A stretch of 64,000 nt of DNA from Burkholderia diffusa (GTDB lineage: Bacteria > Pseudomonadota > Gammaproteobacteria > Burkholderiales > Burkholderiaceae), in assembly GCF_902499115.1 (NCBI RefSeq), contig NZ_CABVPN010000002.1, forward strand, positions 186,001 through 250,000, read 5' to 3'. Under the pieces are notes generated by a model that worked only from the letters and a program-made list of their open reading frames with translations, did no database searches and was not told the DNA's origin. Positions 32,106 to 40,953 of the stretch are shown here, piece after piece (position 1 is the stretch's first letter; every line of letters starts with the position of its first letter). A program made the position numbers and the translations under genes.

Positions 32106-33860
32106 TCAATCGAGACGGAGCCGGGATTCCGCATAGGCGTACATCGGACGCCACAGCAGGCGGTTGAACAGGGTAACGAACAGGGACATCACCGCGATGC
32201 CCAGGATGATCTTCGGGAAGTCGCCTGCGGCGGTCGTCTGTGCGATATACGAGCCGAGGCCGTGCGCGACGACCTTCGTGTCGCCCCACTGCACGAACTC
32301 GGACACGATGCTCGCGTTCCACGCGCCGCCCGATGCGGTGATCGCGCCGGTCACGTAATACGGAAAGATGCCGGGCAGGATCGCCTGGCGCCACCACTGC
32401 CAGCCGCGGATGCGGAAATTCTTCGTCGCTTCCTTGTAGTCGTTCGGATAGGACATCGCGCCGGCGATCACGTTGAACAGGATGTACCACTGCGTGCCGA
32501 GCACGATCAGCGGCGACAGCCAGATGTCCGCGTTCAGATGGAAGTGGACGATCACGATCACGAACACCGGAAACAGCAGGTTCGCCGGGAACGCCGCAAG
32601 GAATTGCGCGAGCGGCTGGATCTTCTCGGCCAGCGCGGGGCGCAGCCCGATCAGCACGCCGAGCGGCACCCAGATCACGGACGCGATCGCGATCAGCACG
32701 ATCACGCGCAGCAGCGTGATCAGCCCGAGCATCAGCACGTGGCCGACCTCGCTCATCGTCACGCCGGTCGCGACGAAGCTGACGACGCGCCACGCGACGT
32801 ACGCGGTCAGCACGATCACGAATGCGCCCCACACGATGTCGCCGATGCGCGACGGGCGATGGCTCGCTGCGCCACGCGCGCCGATACCGCCGAACGACGG
32901 CACGCGCAGCGGAATCCGCGCGGCCTGCGACAGCAGCCAGCCGGCCGGCACGAGCAACTGATGAATCAGGTGCGTGCGGCGCATCATGTCGAGCAGCCAG
33001 GATTGCGGCGCGTCGCCCGACGCGGTGTTCTCCATCCGGAACTTGTCGGCCCATGCGACGAGCGGGCGGAACAGGAACTGGTCATAGGCCAGGATCACGA
33101 CCGACATCGCAACGATTACCCAGCCGACCGCGCCGATGTTCTTGTCCGAGATGGCTTGCGCGAGATACGCGCCGATCCCGGGCAGCGTGATGGTCTGGTT
33201 GCCGACGGTGATCGCCTCCGACGCGACGACGAAGAACCAGCCACCCGACATCGACATCATCATGTTCCAGATCAGCCCCGGCATCGAGAACGGCACCTCG
33301 AGCTTCCAGAAGCGCTGCCACGACGTCAGGTGGAAGCCGCGCGACACTTCGCTCAGGTCGCGCGGCACCGTGCGCAGCGACTGATAGAAGCTGAACGTCA
33401 TGTTCCACGCCTGGCTCGTGAAGATCGCGAAGATCGCCGCGAGCTCGGCCCCGAGCACGCGGCCCGGGAACAGCGCGAGGAAGAACGTGACCGTAAACGA
33501 GATATAGCCGAGCACCGGCACCGACTGCAGGATGTCGAGGATCGGGATCAGCACCATGCCGGCGCGGCGGCTTTTCGCGGCGAGCGTGCCGTAGACCAGC
33601 GTGAACGCGAGCGACGCGATCATCGCGGCGAGCATCCGCAGCGTGGTGCGCAACGCGTATTCGGGCAGGTTCGACGGATCGAGCGAGATCTTCTGCGTCT
33701 GCAGGGTCGCGATCGGCGCCATCGTCTCGTGAAAGCCGACGATCGCCATCGCGAGTATGCCGATCATCAGCGGAAACGCGACCGCATCCCAGCGGTTGGG
33801 AAGCACGCGCCACGCGGACGCGTTGGCGGTGCGATTCGGATTGAAGAAGCGGATATCCAT
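32106..33860 (-). CDS. ABC importer permease with two fused BPD domains
   Basis: The product is 584 residues carrying two complete inner-membrane permease domains in one chain (about residues 25-285 and 345-575). Each has about six helices and an EAA-like loop (EVSRGFHLTSWQRFWKLEVP and EATKNFRIRGWQWWRQAILP, near 170 and 490). Most ABC importers of the nitrate/sulfonate class use two copies of one single-domain permease, so fusion gives a built-in heterodimer. Partner is the downstream ATPase. The gene begins at 33860 without a strong Shine-Dalgarno nearby. Confidence 0.92.
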   Translation of the reverse strand: MDIRFFNPNRTANASAWRVLPNRWDAVAFPLMIGILAMAIVGFHETMAPIATLQTQKISLDPSNLPEYALRTTLRMLAAMIASLAFTLVYGTLAAKSRRAGMVLIPILDILQSVPVLGYISFTVTFFLALFPGRVLGAELAAIFAIFTSQAWNMTFSFYQSLRTVPRDLSEVSRGFHLTSWQRFWKLEVPFSMPGLIWNMMMSMSGGWFFVVASEAITVGNQTITLPGIGAYLAQAISDKNIGAVGWVIVAMSVVILAYDQFLFRPLVAWADKFRMENTASGDAPQSWLLDMMRRTHLIHQLLVPAGWLLSQAARIPLRVPSFGGIGARGAASHRPSRIGDIVWGAFVIVLTAYVAWRVVSFVATGVTMSEVGHVLMLGLITLLRVIVLIAIASVIWVPLGVLIGLRPALAEKIQPLAQFLAAFPANLLFPVFVIVIVHFHLNADIWLSPLIVLGTQWYILFNVIAGAMSYPNDYKEATKNFRIRGWQWWRQAILPGIFPYYVTGAITASGGAWNASIVSEFVQWGDTKVVAHGLGSYIAQTTAAGDFPKIILGIAVMSLFVTLFNRLLWRPMYAYAESRLRLD

Positions 33861-33940
33861 CGGTAGCGTCTTGGTCGAATTGAAAATCGATGGGACCGGC
33901 CGCGTGCCGCGCGGCCGGGTATGGCATCGGCCGGCGCGGC

Positions 33941-34165
33941 TCAGAACAGCTTGTGGAGCGCCCAGTACAGTGCCGCCGACTGCGCGACGAAGAGCAGCAC
34001 GATCGGCAGGACCGAACTTTCCTTGACCAGACCGGGATCCGCGCTCGGGTGAGCGCCGACGTGGACGATGCCGCAGGCAACGATCGGAAAGAACGACGCG
34101 AGACTGATGGTGCGCGTGCTCCGACCGCCCGCACCGCTGGTTTCCGTTGCCGCGGGATTCGGCAT
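33941..34165 (-). CDS. Small membrane protein of unknown function
   Basis: The product is 74 residues with two hydrophobic segments (about 22-40 and 50-70) and a polar N-terminus. GGAGC stands before the ATG at 34165. It sits 80 bp upstream of the double permease on the same strand and may be the first gene of that transporter operon. I do not recognise a family. Small membrane proteins beside transporters sometimes act as regulators, but nothing proves it here. Confidence 0.6.
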   Translation of the reverse strand: MPNPAATETSGAGGRSTRTISLASFFPIVACGIVHVGAHPSADPGLVKESSVLPIVLLFVAQSAALYWALHKLF

Positions 34166-34420
34166 GAGGGGCTCCGGATAGATGATTCGGTGTCGCAGGC
34201 TATCGGGCGAACATGACGCAAACGTGACGTGTCACTTACAGGACATTGACGGGCCATCCATCAGCGCTCCGACAGCGATCCGCAAGCATCGAACGGCCGC
34301 GTCAGGCCTCGCAAAGAAGCGGGAATAAATCCGTCGCCGCATCGGTATGGAATGCGAAGGCGCCGGCTAACTCCAGGACGATCCGGCCGTCCGGTTCCGT
34401 CATACGAATGCGAGGCTTAC

Positions 34421-35365
34421 ATGTCTTCATCGACCCCCACCCGCCCGTCGCGCCGCAAGGCCCTGCAATGCATGGCGTTCGGCGGCCTCGGCACGCTGTT
34501 TACGCTGTCGGGCGGCATCCTGACACCGTTCGATCTCGCGCTCGCGCAAAGCGGCGCCGCACTCCCCGCGAATGCGGGCCGGCCGCTGTTCGTGCAGATC
34601 AGCGACACGCACATCGGCTTCAACAAGGACGCGAATCCCGACGTCGCGGCCACGCTGCGGCAGACGATCGATCTGGTGAACGGGATGCCTGCCGCGCCCG
34701 CGCTCGCGATCCATACCGGCGACATCACGCACCTGTCCAAGGCAGAAGAATTCGACCACGCGTCGCAACTGCTGTCCGCGCTGCGCGTGCCCGAGTTGCA
34801 CACGGTGCCCGGCGAACACGACGTGACCGACGGCTCGGGCGCCGAATATTTCAGCCGGTTCGGCAAGGCTTCCGACAACCGTGGCTACTACAGCTTCGAT
34901 CACGCGGGCGTGCACTTCGTCGCACTCGTCAACGTGATGCATTTCAAGCCCAACGGGCTCGGCAGCTTCGGCGACGAACAGCTCGCGTGGCTCGCGCAGG
35001 ATCTGAAGGGGCAATCATCGAGCACGCCGATCGTCGTGTTCTCGCACATGCCAATGTGGACCATCTACGAGCCGTGGGGCTGGGGCACCGGCGACGCGCC
35101 GCAGACGATGGCGCTGCTGCGCCGCTTCGGCTCGGTCACCGTGTTGAACGGGCACATCCACCAGATCGTGTCGAAGGTCGAGGGCAACGTGACGTTCCAC
35201 ACCGCGCGCTCCACCGCGTTCCCGCAACCGACCGCCGGCAACGGCCCGGGCCCGGTGCCGCTCACGGTGCCGCGCGACCGGCTGCCCGCGATGCTCGGCG
35301 TGACGACCGTCGACTTCGCCGGCCATCCCGTCGCTGCGTCGCTGCACGACACGACGCTGGCCTGA
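34421..35365 (+). CDS. Tat-exported metallophosphoesterase
   Basis: The product is 314 residues. The N-terminus has a twin-arginine motif (SRRKALQ, near residue 10) and a hydrophobic stretch ending ALAQ (about residue 43), so the protein probably crosses the membrane folded. Calcineurin-type metal motifs follow in order: D-x-H in ISDTHIG, GD in HTGDITH, GEHD (in place of the usual GNHD), H in FSHMPMW, and GHIH near 240. Two metal ions would be bound. The substrate is unknown. The cupredoxin gene starts 24 bp downstream, indicating an operon with possible redox or metal functions. Confidence 0.88.
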   Translation: MSSSTPTRPSRRKALQCMAFGGLGTLFTLSGGILTPFDLALAQSGAALPANAGRPLFVQISDTHIGFNKDANPDVAATLRQTIDLVNGMPAAPALAIHTGDITHLSKAEEFDHASQLLSALRVPELHTVPGEHDVTDGSGAEYFSRFGKASDNRGYYSFDHAGVHFVALVNVMHFKPNGLGSFGDEQLAWLAQDLKGQSSSTPIVVFSHMPMWTIYEPWGWGTGDAPQTMALLRRFGSVTVLNGHIHQIVSKVEGNVTFHTARSTAFPQPTAGNGPGPVPLTVPRDRLPAMLGVTTVDFAGHPVAASLHDTTLA

Positions 35366-35388
35366 TACCGATACACAAGGAGACCGAC

Positions 35389-35730
35389 ATGACCTTCCTG
35401 AAGCCCTCGACGCTGGCGGCCGCGCTGATCCTGAGCGCGGCCGCCGTCGGCACGCCGCTCGCCGCGTTCGCGCAGACCCCGGCCGGCCCACTCGTGACGA
35501 TCCACAATTTCATGTTTTCGCCGATGTCGACCACGATCAAGGCCGGCACGACGGTCACGTGGAAAAACCTCGACGCGGAGCCGCATACCGTCGTCAACGA
35601 CGCGGGCATCTTCCACTCGAAAGCGCTCGACCAGGACGAGACCTACTCGTTCCGTTTCGACAAGCCGGGGGTCTACAAGGTGTTCTGCGGGATTCATCCG
35701 TACATGAAGGAGACCATCACCGTGGAATGA
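35389..35730 (+). CDS. Plastocyanin/amicyanin-like cupredoxin
   Basis: The product is 113 residues with a Sec signal peptide ending AFAQ (about residue 29) and one cupredoxin domain. The type I copper ligands are visible: His in EPHTVV (about 66), then Cys in VFCGIHPYM (about 99), with His (about 102) and Met (about 105) completing the site. It is a periplasmic electron carrier. AAGGAGA stands just upstream of ATG 35389. It follows a Tat-exported metallophosphoesterase, an arrangement seen repeatedly in Burkholderia. Its redox partner is unknown. Confidence 0.92.
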   Translation: MTFLKPSTLAAALILSAAAVGTPLAAFAQTPAGPLVTIHNFMFSPMSTTIKAGTTVTWKNLDAEPHTVVNDAGIFHSKALDQDETYSFRFDKPGVYKVFCGIHPYMKETITVE

Positions 35731-35846
35731 CGCGGCGCGCCGCAGCGCCCCGCGAACATCCGACGCCACGGATGCGGCCCGACGATCGCCTACACTGGTT
35801 CCATCCGGCCGGCCCCCGCCGGCCGTCACCGAACACGAGGCAAGCG

Positions 35847-36986
35847 ATGACGGCAAGTCAACCCGCACATCCGAAACTGCCGGGCCAGGTCGTGCTCGTG
35901 CTCCAGGGCGGCGGCGCGCTGGGTGCCTACCAGCTCGGCGTATTCGAGGCGATGGAGGCGGCGGGCATTCAGCCCGACTGGGTCATCGGCACGTCGATCG
36001 GCGCGATCAACGCGGCGCTGATCGCCGGCAACGCGCCCGGACACCGCGCGCAACGGATGGCCGAATTCTGGCGACACGTCACCGAACGGCCCGCCGTGAA
36101 CGTGCCGGGCTTCCCGACGAGCTGGGACAAGATCGGCTCGGAACTCGCGGTCATCGGCGCGGGCCTCCCGGGATTCTTCCGGCCGAATCCCGCCGCCTGG
36201 CTCGGGCCGCTGGCGCGGGTCGGCGTCGAGCGTGCGTCTTACTACGTGGTCGAGCCGCTGCGCGACACGCTTGCGTCGCTCGTCGATCTCGACCTGCTGA
36301 ACGCGGGCCGGCCACGACTGACCGTCGGCGCGGTCAACGCGTGCACGGGCACGATGCGTTATTTCGATTCGCGCGACCGGCCGCTCGGCATCGATCATGT
36401 GATGAGCTCGGGCGCGCTGCCGCCCGCGTTCCCGGCCGTGCGGGTCGACGGCACGCCCTACTGGGACGGCGGCATCTACTCGAATACGCCGGTCGAGGTC
36501 GTGCTGGACGACGCGCCGCGTCGCAGCTCGATCATCTTCTCGGTGCAGATGTGGAATCCGGTCGGGCCGGAGCCGCAAAGCATCTGGCAGGTGTCGGAGC
36601 GGCAGAAGGACATCCAGTACGCGAGCCGCACGGACAGCAACATCGCGCGGCAGCAGCAGATTCACCGGCTGCGCCACGTGATCCGGGAACTGGTCATGCG
36701 GCTGCCGGAGGCGGAGCGCACGTCGGCCGATGTGAAAGCACTCGCCGCATGGGGCTGCCAGACCACGATGCACGTGATCAAGCTCGCGGCGCCCCGGCTC
36801 GACGGCGACGATCAGTGGAAGGACATCGATTTCACACCCGCCGGCATCGCGGCCCGCCGGCAGGCCGGGTTCGACGCGACGATGCAGGCGATCGCCGCGC
36901 GGCCCTGGGATCTGCCGATGGACCCGACGGAAGGGCTCAGCGTCTGGAGTCCGGAAGAAAACCGGATCGGCGAGCGGCACAACTGA
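35847..36986 (+). CDS. Patatin-like phospholipase
   Basis: The product is 379 residues. The oxyanion-hole motif GGGALGAYQLGV (residues about 21-32), the nucleophile GTSIG (about 49-53) and the catalytic Asp in DGGIYSNTP (about 210) form the Ser-Asp dyad of patatin-like lipases. The C-terminal part resembles the extended DUF3734-type end, with a RQQQIHRLRHVIREL helix. There is no signal peptide, so it is cytosolic or secreted by another route. Members cleave membrane lipids and include polyhydroxybutyrate-associated lipases. ATG 35847 has GAGG upstream. Confidence 0.9.
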   Translation: MTASQPAHPKLPGQVVLVLQGGGALGAYQLGVFEAMEAAGIQPDWVIGTSIGAINAALIAGNAPGHRAQRMAEFWRHVTERPAVNVPGFPTSWDKIGSELAVIGAGLPGFFRPNPAAWLGPLARVGVERASYYVVEPLRDTLASLVDLDLLNAGRPRLTVGAVNACTGTMRYFDSRDRPLGIDHVMSSGALPPAFPAVRVDGTPYWDGGIYSNTPVEVVLDDAPRRSSIIFSVQMWNPVGPEPQSIWQVSERQKDIQYASRTDSNIARQQQIHRLRHVIRELVMRLPEAERTSADVKALAAWGCQTTMHVIKLAAPRLDGDDQWKDIDFTPAGIAARRQAGFDATMQAIAARPWDLPMDPTEGLSVWSPEENRIGERHN

Positions 36987-37015
36987 TGCCGCGGGCATCG
37001 CGCCCCGCCTTCCGC

Positions 37016-37720
37016 TTACAGCGCGCGCACGATCCCGCCGTCGACGCGAATGTTCTGCCCGGTGATGTAGCCGGCGCCTTCCGACAGCAGGAACGTCACG
37101 GTCTGCGCGATCTCCTGCGTCCTGCCGAAGCGGCCGGCCGGAATGCGGGCGACGATCTCGGGCGTCGCCGGCCAGCTGTCGATGAAGCCGGGCAGCACCG
37201 AATTGATGCGGATGTTGTCCTTCGCATACCGATCGGCGTACAGCCGCGTGACGGAACTCAGCGCCGCACGCAGCGCGGACGACACCGGCATCGCCTGCTC
37301 GGGCGCGTCGGCCGCGAAGCTCGAAATGTTGACCACCGCGCCGCCGCCCTGCTTCAGGAACACGGGCGTCACCCGGCGCAGCACGCGAACGACGTTGAGC
37401 ACGATCAGGTCGAGCCCTTCGTGCCACTTGTCGTCCTCGATGGCGAGCAGGTCGCCCTTCGGCGGATGCCCGGTGTTGTTGACGACCGCGTCGATGCGGC
37501 CGTACTTCGCGAGCGTCCCGTTCACGAAACGCTCGATGTCGGCGTCGTCGGTGACGGATCCCGCCATACCCAAACCGCCGAGTTCCGCGGCAAGCTCGAC
37601 CGCGCTGCCGGACGGCGACATCAGCGAGACGCGATAACCGTTGCTCGCAAGATCCCGCGCGATCGCGGCGCCCATGCCCTTGCCCGCCGCCGTCACCAAT
37701 GCCACTTTCTCTACAGTCAT
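37016..37720 (-). CDS. Atypical short-chain dehydrogenase-like protein lacking the YxxxK motif
   Basis: The product is 234 residues with an SDR fold: cofactor loop TAAGKGMG at about 10-17, NNTG near 84, SS near 138 and a C-terminal NIRVDGG. At the place where YxxxK should be, the sequence reads SSALRAALSSV, so Tyr is replaced by Ser and Lys by Arg. Enzymes without this pair are usually poor in standard dehydrogenase activity, though some SDR subfamilies with an LRA-type segment are retained in many genomes. GGGAGAA precedes ATG 37720. It diverges from a LysR gene, which probably controls it. Confidence 0.85.
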   Translation of the reverse strand: MTVEKVALVTAAGKGMGAAIARDLASNGYRVSLMSPSGSAVELAAELGGLGMAGSVTDDADIERFVNGTLAKYGRIDAVVNNTGHPPKGDLLAIEDDKWHEGLDLIVLNVVRVLRRVTPVFLKQGGGAVVNISSFAADAPEQAMPVSSALRAALSSVTRLYADRYAKDNIRINSVLPGFIDSWPATPEIVARIPAGRFGRTQEIAQTVTFLLSEGAGYITGQNIRVDGGIVRAL

Positions 37721-37825
37721 GCTGTTCTCCCGAATAGGTCGGCTCAACGCCGCGATCGTCGTCCTGAAGCGCCACTCTAGGACTCTATAATCGCCTTGTC
37801 GAACGATGATTTCTCCACACACACT

Positions 37826-37838
37826 GTAGATTTTCTAC
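37826..37838. promoter_or_regulatory. Inverted repeat GTAGA-TTT-TCTAC before the LysR gene
   Basis: The 13-bp dyad lies immediately before the ATG of the LysR gene and would overlap the ribosome site of its own message. It suits autorepression by the LysR protein of this divergent pair. The sequence carries no other evidence. Confidence 0.35.
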
Positions 37839-37841
37839 TGC

Positions 37842-38741
37842 ATGAAGGCTCTGTCGCGTACCCGTCGCCTCCCGCCGCTCAATGCGCTTCGCGCGTTCGA
37901 GGCCGCCGCGCGCCACCTCAATTTCCGGCTGGCCGCCGACGAACTCGGCGTGACCCAGGGCGCGGTGGCGCAGCAGGTCAGGCATCTGGAGGACGTCGTG
38001 GAGATTCAGCTGTTCCGGCGGCTGCCCAGGGGGCTGGCGCTGACGCGCGAAGGGCTCGAGTACTTTTCGTCGGTCCAGCGCGCGCTGCAGATAATCGCCG
38101 ATGCCACGGACGCACTGGGCCAGCGTCCCATGGTCCTGACGGTCAGCACGACGCCGTCGTTCGCGTCGAAGTGGCTGATCCCGCGCCTGTCGGATTTCGG
38201 TCGCCTGCATCCCGACATCGAGGTTCGCGTCATCGCCGATGAGCGCCTGGCGTCGTTCCGGGCCGACGGCGTCGACATCGCGATCCGGCTCGGCAAGCCC
38301 GCGTTCCCCGCCGGCCTGGTCGCGGAATTGCTGTTTCCGCTCGACATCTTCGCCGTCGCCAGCCCGAAACTGCTCGAAAGCGGCCCGCCGATCCGCACAC
38401 CCGCAGACTTGTCGAAGCATGCGCTGTTGCACGACGCGCACGACCTGTGGCCGGAGTTCATCGAGAAGCTCGGCGGAAAGGGGCAGACCGATCCTACGAA
38501 AGGGCCGCGGTTCAGCCAGTCGCTGCTCGCCATCGACGCCGCCGTCGCGGGTCAAGGCATCGCGCTGACCAGCGAGCCGCTCGTCGAACGCGATATCGCG
38601 CAAGGCCGGCTGCGCCGCGTGTTCGATTTTTCGTTTCCGATGTCGCTCGGGTTTTACGTCGTCTTTCCGCAGGCCAATGCCCATTCGGAAGCGCTCGAGG
38701 CCATGCGCCGCTGGCTGTTCGCGCAGTACGGGGGCGCGTGA
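37842..38741 (+). CDS. LysR-family regulator (GcvA-like)
   Basis: The product is 299 residues. The winged HTH (residues about 10-68) begins RRLPPLNALRAFEAAARHLNF (seen as LNALRAFEAAARH), a form typical of the GcvA-like LysR branch, and then VTQGAVAQQVRHLE. A periplasmic-binding-protein-like effector domain occupies 93-295. It diverges from the atypical SDR gene with 121 bp between start codons, and is its likely regulator. There is no Shine-Dalgarno, because a dyad and the ATG occupy the region. Confidence 0.9.
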   Translation: MKALSRTRRLPPLNALRAFEAAARHLNFRLAADELGVTQGAVAQQVRHLEDVVEIQLFRRLPRGLALTREGLEYFSSVQRALQIIADATDALGQRPMVLTVSTTPSFASKWLIPRLSDFGRLHPDIEVRVIADERLASFRADGVDIAIRLGKPAFPAGLVAELLFPLDIFAVASPKLLESGPPIRTPADLSKHALLHDAHDLWPEFIEKLGGKGQTDPTKGPRFSQSLLAIDAAVAGQGIALTSEPLVERDIAQGRLRRVFDFSFPMSLGFYVVFPQANAHSEALEAMRRWLFAQYGGA

Positions 38742-38885
38742 TTCGCTGATGCTCCGACCGACGAACAACCCCACTTGCATCAGTGCCTTCATGCGTATCG
38801 CAATTTTCCGATATATGATTCGCCCATCGACGATACCTATTTGCACCGGTTTTCCGGACGAACGCCCCAAACACCACACCCTTCC

Positions 38886-39194
38886 ATGCCGACCGAACTC
38901 GACATCGACGCGATCCTGAAAGCGCTTTCGAACCCCGTGCGCCGGGAAATCCTCGTCTGGCTGAAAACGCCGGGCGCGCATTTCCCGGAGCAGACGCTGC
39001 CGTACGACCACGGCGTCTGTGCCGGGCAGATCGACGCGCGCTGCGGGCTGTCGCAGTCGACCGTCTCCGCGCACCTCGCGACGCTGCAGCGCGCGGGGCT
39101 CGTGACGTCGACGCGGATCGGCCAGTGGGCGTTCTTCCGGCGCAACGAGGCCGTCATCGATGCATTTCTCGACGCCCTGCGCCGTGAACTCTGA
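38886..39194 (+). CDS. ArsR-type helix-turn-helix regulator
   Basis: The product is 102 residues. The winged HTH with KALSNPVRREILVWL (about 11-25) and CGLSQSTVSAHLATLQRAGLV (seen as LSQSTVSAHLATLQ, about 54-67) is the ArsR pattern. Two cysteines at about 44 and 53 (VCAGQIDARC) flank the recognition helix and could sense thiol-reactive molecules, though the classical metal site is not evident. It lies 71 bp upstream of an Old Yellow Enzyme gene on the same strand, which suggests it controls that gene. Such regulators often repress and autoregulate. Confidence 0.88.
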   Translation: MPTELDIDAILKALSNPVRREILVWLKTPGAHFPEQTLPYDHGVCAGQIDARCGLSQSTVSAHLATLQRAGLVTSTRIGQWAFFRRNEAVIDAFLDALRREL

Positions 39195-39265
39195 CCCAGG
39201 CCATGCGGGCCGCACGCCGCGCACGACGCGGCGGTAATCCCGCCCTTCTGAAAAGGTTATCTGCC

Positions 39266-40327
39266 ATGCCCACTCTGTTCGATCCCGTTACCCTCGGCGA
39301 CCTGACCCTGCCGAACCGCGTCGTGATGGCGCCGCTCACCCGTGCCCGCGCAGGCAGCGCGCGCGTGCCCAACGACCTGATGGCCCGCTATTACGCCGAG
39401 CGTGCGTCGGCCGGCCTCATCATCAGCGAAGCAACCTCGGTCACCCCGCAGGGCGTCGGCTACGCGGACACGCCGGGCATCTGGTCCGACGAGCAGGTGG
39501 AAGGCTGGAAGCGCGTGACGCAGGCCGTGCACGCGGCCGGCGGCCGCATCGTGCTGCAGCTCTGGCACGTCGGCCGGATTTCGGACCCGGTGTTCTTGAA
39601 CGGCGACCTGCCGGTCGCGCCGAGCGCGATCGCCGCCGGCGGTCACGTGAGCCTCGTGCGGCCGCCGCGACCGTTCGTGACACCGCGCGCGCTCGAACTC
39701 GATGAAATTCCGGGCATCGTCGCCGCGTACCGCAAGGGCGCCGAAAACGCGAAGAAGGCCGGCTTCGAAGGCGTCGAGATCCACGGCGCGAACGGCTACC
39801 TGCTCGACCAGTTCCTGCAGGACAGCACCAACCACCGCACCGACGCGTACGGCGGCCCGATCGAGAACCGCGCGCGCCTGCTGCTCGAAGTGGTCGACGC
39901 GGCGATCGACGTGTGGGGTGCGGGCCGTGTCGGCGTGCATCTCGCGCCGCGCGGCGACGCGCATACGATGGGCGATTCCGACCCGGCCGCGACGTTCGGT
40001 TACGTCGCGCGCGAACTCGGCCGCCGCAAGATCGCGTTCATCTTCACGCGTGAATCGTATTCGGGCGACCAACTGAGCCCGCGTCTGAAGGAGGCGTTCG
40101 GCGGCCCGCTGATCGCAAACGAGCAATTCACGCTCGAATCGGCGCAGGAGACGCTCGCGAGCGGTCACGCCGACGCGATCGCGTGGGGCAAGCTGTTCAT
40201 CGCGAACCCGGACCTGCCGCGCCGCCTCGAACTCGGCGCACCGCTGAACAAGCCGGTGCCGGAGACGTTCTACGCCGAAGGCGAAACGGGCTACACCGAC
40301 TACCCGGCGCTCAGCGACGCGGCCTGA
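39266..40327 (+). CDS. Old Yellow Enzyme-family alkene reductase / NADH:flavin oxidoreductase
   Basis: The product is 353 residues, one TIM barrel with FMN. Key motifs are RVVMAPLTRARAG near residue 20, QLWHVGRISDP near 100, the substrate-binding His/Asn in EIHGANGYLLDQFLQ near 175, and NHRTDAYGG near 190. Such enzymes (NemA, MorB, XenA-like) reduce alpha,beta-unsaturated carbonyls and nitro compounds with NAD(P)H and are typically induced by electrophiles. The upstream ArsR-type gene fits that picture. It ends 15 bp from the convergent GNAT gene. Confidence 0.93.
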   Translation: MPTLFDPVTLGDLTLPNRVVMAPLTRARAGSARVPNDLMARYYAERASAGLIISEATSVTPQGVGYADTPGIWSDEQVEGWKRVTQAVHAAGGRIVLQLWHVGRISDPVFLNGDLPVAPSAIAAGGHVSLVRPPRPFVTPRALELDEIPGIVAAYRKGAENAKKAGFEGVEIHGANGYLLDQFLQDSTNHRTDAYGGPIENRARLLLEVVDAAIDVWGAGRVGVHLAPRGDAHTMGDSDPAATFGYVARELGRRKIAFIFTRESYSGDQLSPRLKEAFGGPLIANEQFTLESAQETLASGHADAIAWGKLFIANPDLPRRLELGAPLNKPVPETFYAEGETGYTDYPALSDAA

Positions 40328-40340
40328 CGGGCGGCGACGC

Positions 40341-40370
40341 GTTCATGCGCGCACGTGAGCGCGCATGAAC
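40341..40370. repeat. 12-bp perfect inverted repeat at the convergent gene ends
   Basis: The arm GTTCATGCGCGC (40341-40352) pairs with GCGCGCATGAAC (40359-40370) around a 6-nt loop. It spans the stop codon of the minus-strand GNAT gene and lies 13 nt after the OYE stop codon, so it could end transcripts from both sides. No T-run is seen. Confidence 0.5.
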
Positions 40371-40873
40371 ACGCGCTGCGTCTCGTCGAGCCCGCGTGCC
40401 ACGTGATGCGCGCGAATCGCGCGCAGCGTGTCGTCGAGCGATGCGTCGTCGATGACGTCGAAGCCCAGGCGCGCGTAGTACGGCGCGTTCCATGGCGCGT
40501 CGCGGAACGTCGACAGCACGACCTGTGCGATGCCATCCTGCGCGGCGCGCGTCATGATCCGTTCGATCAGGCGCGCGCCGATCCGCTGCCCCGCGTGCGA
40601 CGGCGCGACATCCAGCTCCTCCAGATAAAGCCGCCGCGCATCGAGCAGCCGGTAGAACGCAAAGCCCACGCACGTCCCCGCTTCGTCCGTCGCGACATAC
40701 GCGCGACCGTCGTCGATGCGCATGCGCACGTCGGCCGCATCGGTCGGCTCGCCTTCGGCGATGTCGGGCATGCCGATGTCACGAAAGCGCTGGGCGGCGG
40801 CCACTTCCACGGCGGCCATCGCGGCCGCGTCTTCCCGCGTGGCGGGACGAATCCGGATCGATACTGTCATCAC
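40343..40873 (-). CDS. GNAT-family N-acetyltransferase
   Basis: The product is 176 residues with the GNAT core: strand and loop LYLEELDVAPSHAGQRIGARLIER, showing the acetyl-CoA pyrophosphate-binding pattern (Q/R-x-x-G-x-G/A as HAGQRIGARL, about 93-102), and a following STFRDAPWNAPYYARLGF segment with the typical Tyr near residue 136. The acceptor is unknown. It starts with two Met codons (MMTVS). It shares an 80-bp region with the divergent LysE-type exporter. Confidence 0.85.
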   Translation of the reverse strand: MMTVSIRIRPATREDAAAMAAVEVAAAQRFRDIGMPDIAEGEPTDAADVRMRIDDGRAYVATDEAGTCVGFAFYRLLDARRLYLEELDVAPSHAGQRIGARLIERIMTRAAQDGIAQVVLSTFRDAPWNAPYYARLGFDVIDDASLDDTLRAIRAHHVARGLDETQRVFMRAHVRA

Positions 40874-40904
40874 GACGAGGTAGGCAGGCGGGAACGGCCG
40901 TCAC

Positions 40905-40930
40905 TATAATCGAAACTTCATACGTTTCGA
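40905..40930 (+). promoter_or_regulatory. TATAAT box overlapping a perfect inverted repeat upstream of the LysE-type gene
   Basis: TATAAT lies at 40905-40910. Its last base starts the dyad TCGAAAC-N7-GTTTCGA (40910-40930), placed where transcription would begin. That is a good place for a repressor. No suitable -35 box is evident. Confidence 0.45.
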
Positions 40931-40953
40931 ACGCCCTGCCCACGAGGTCCGTC

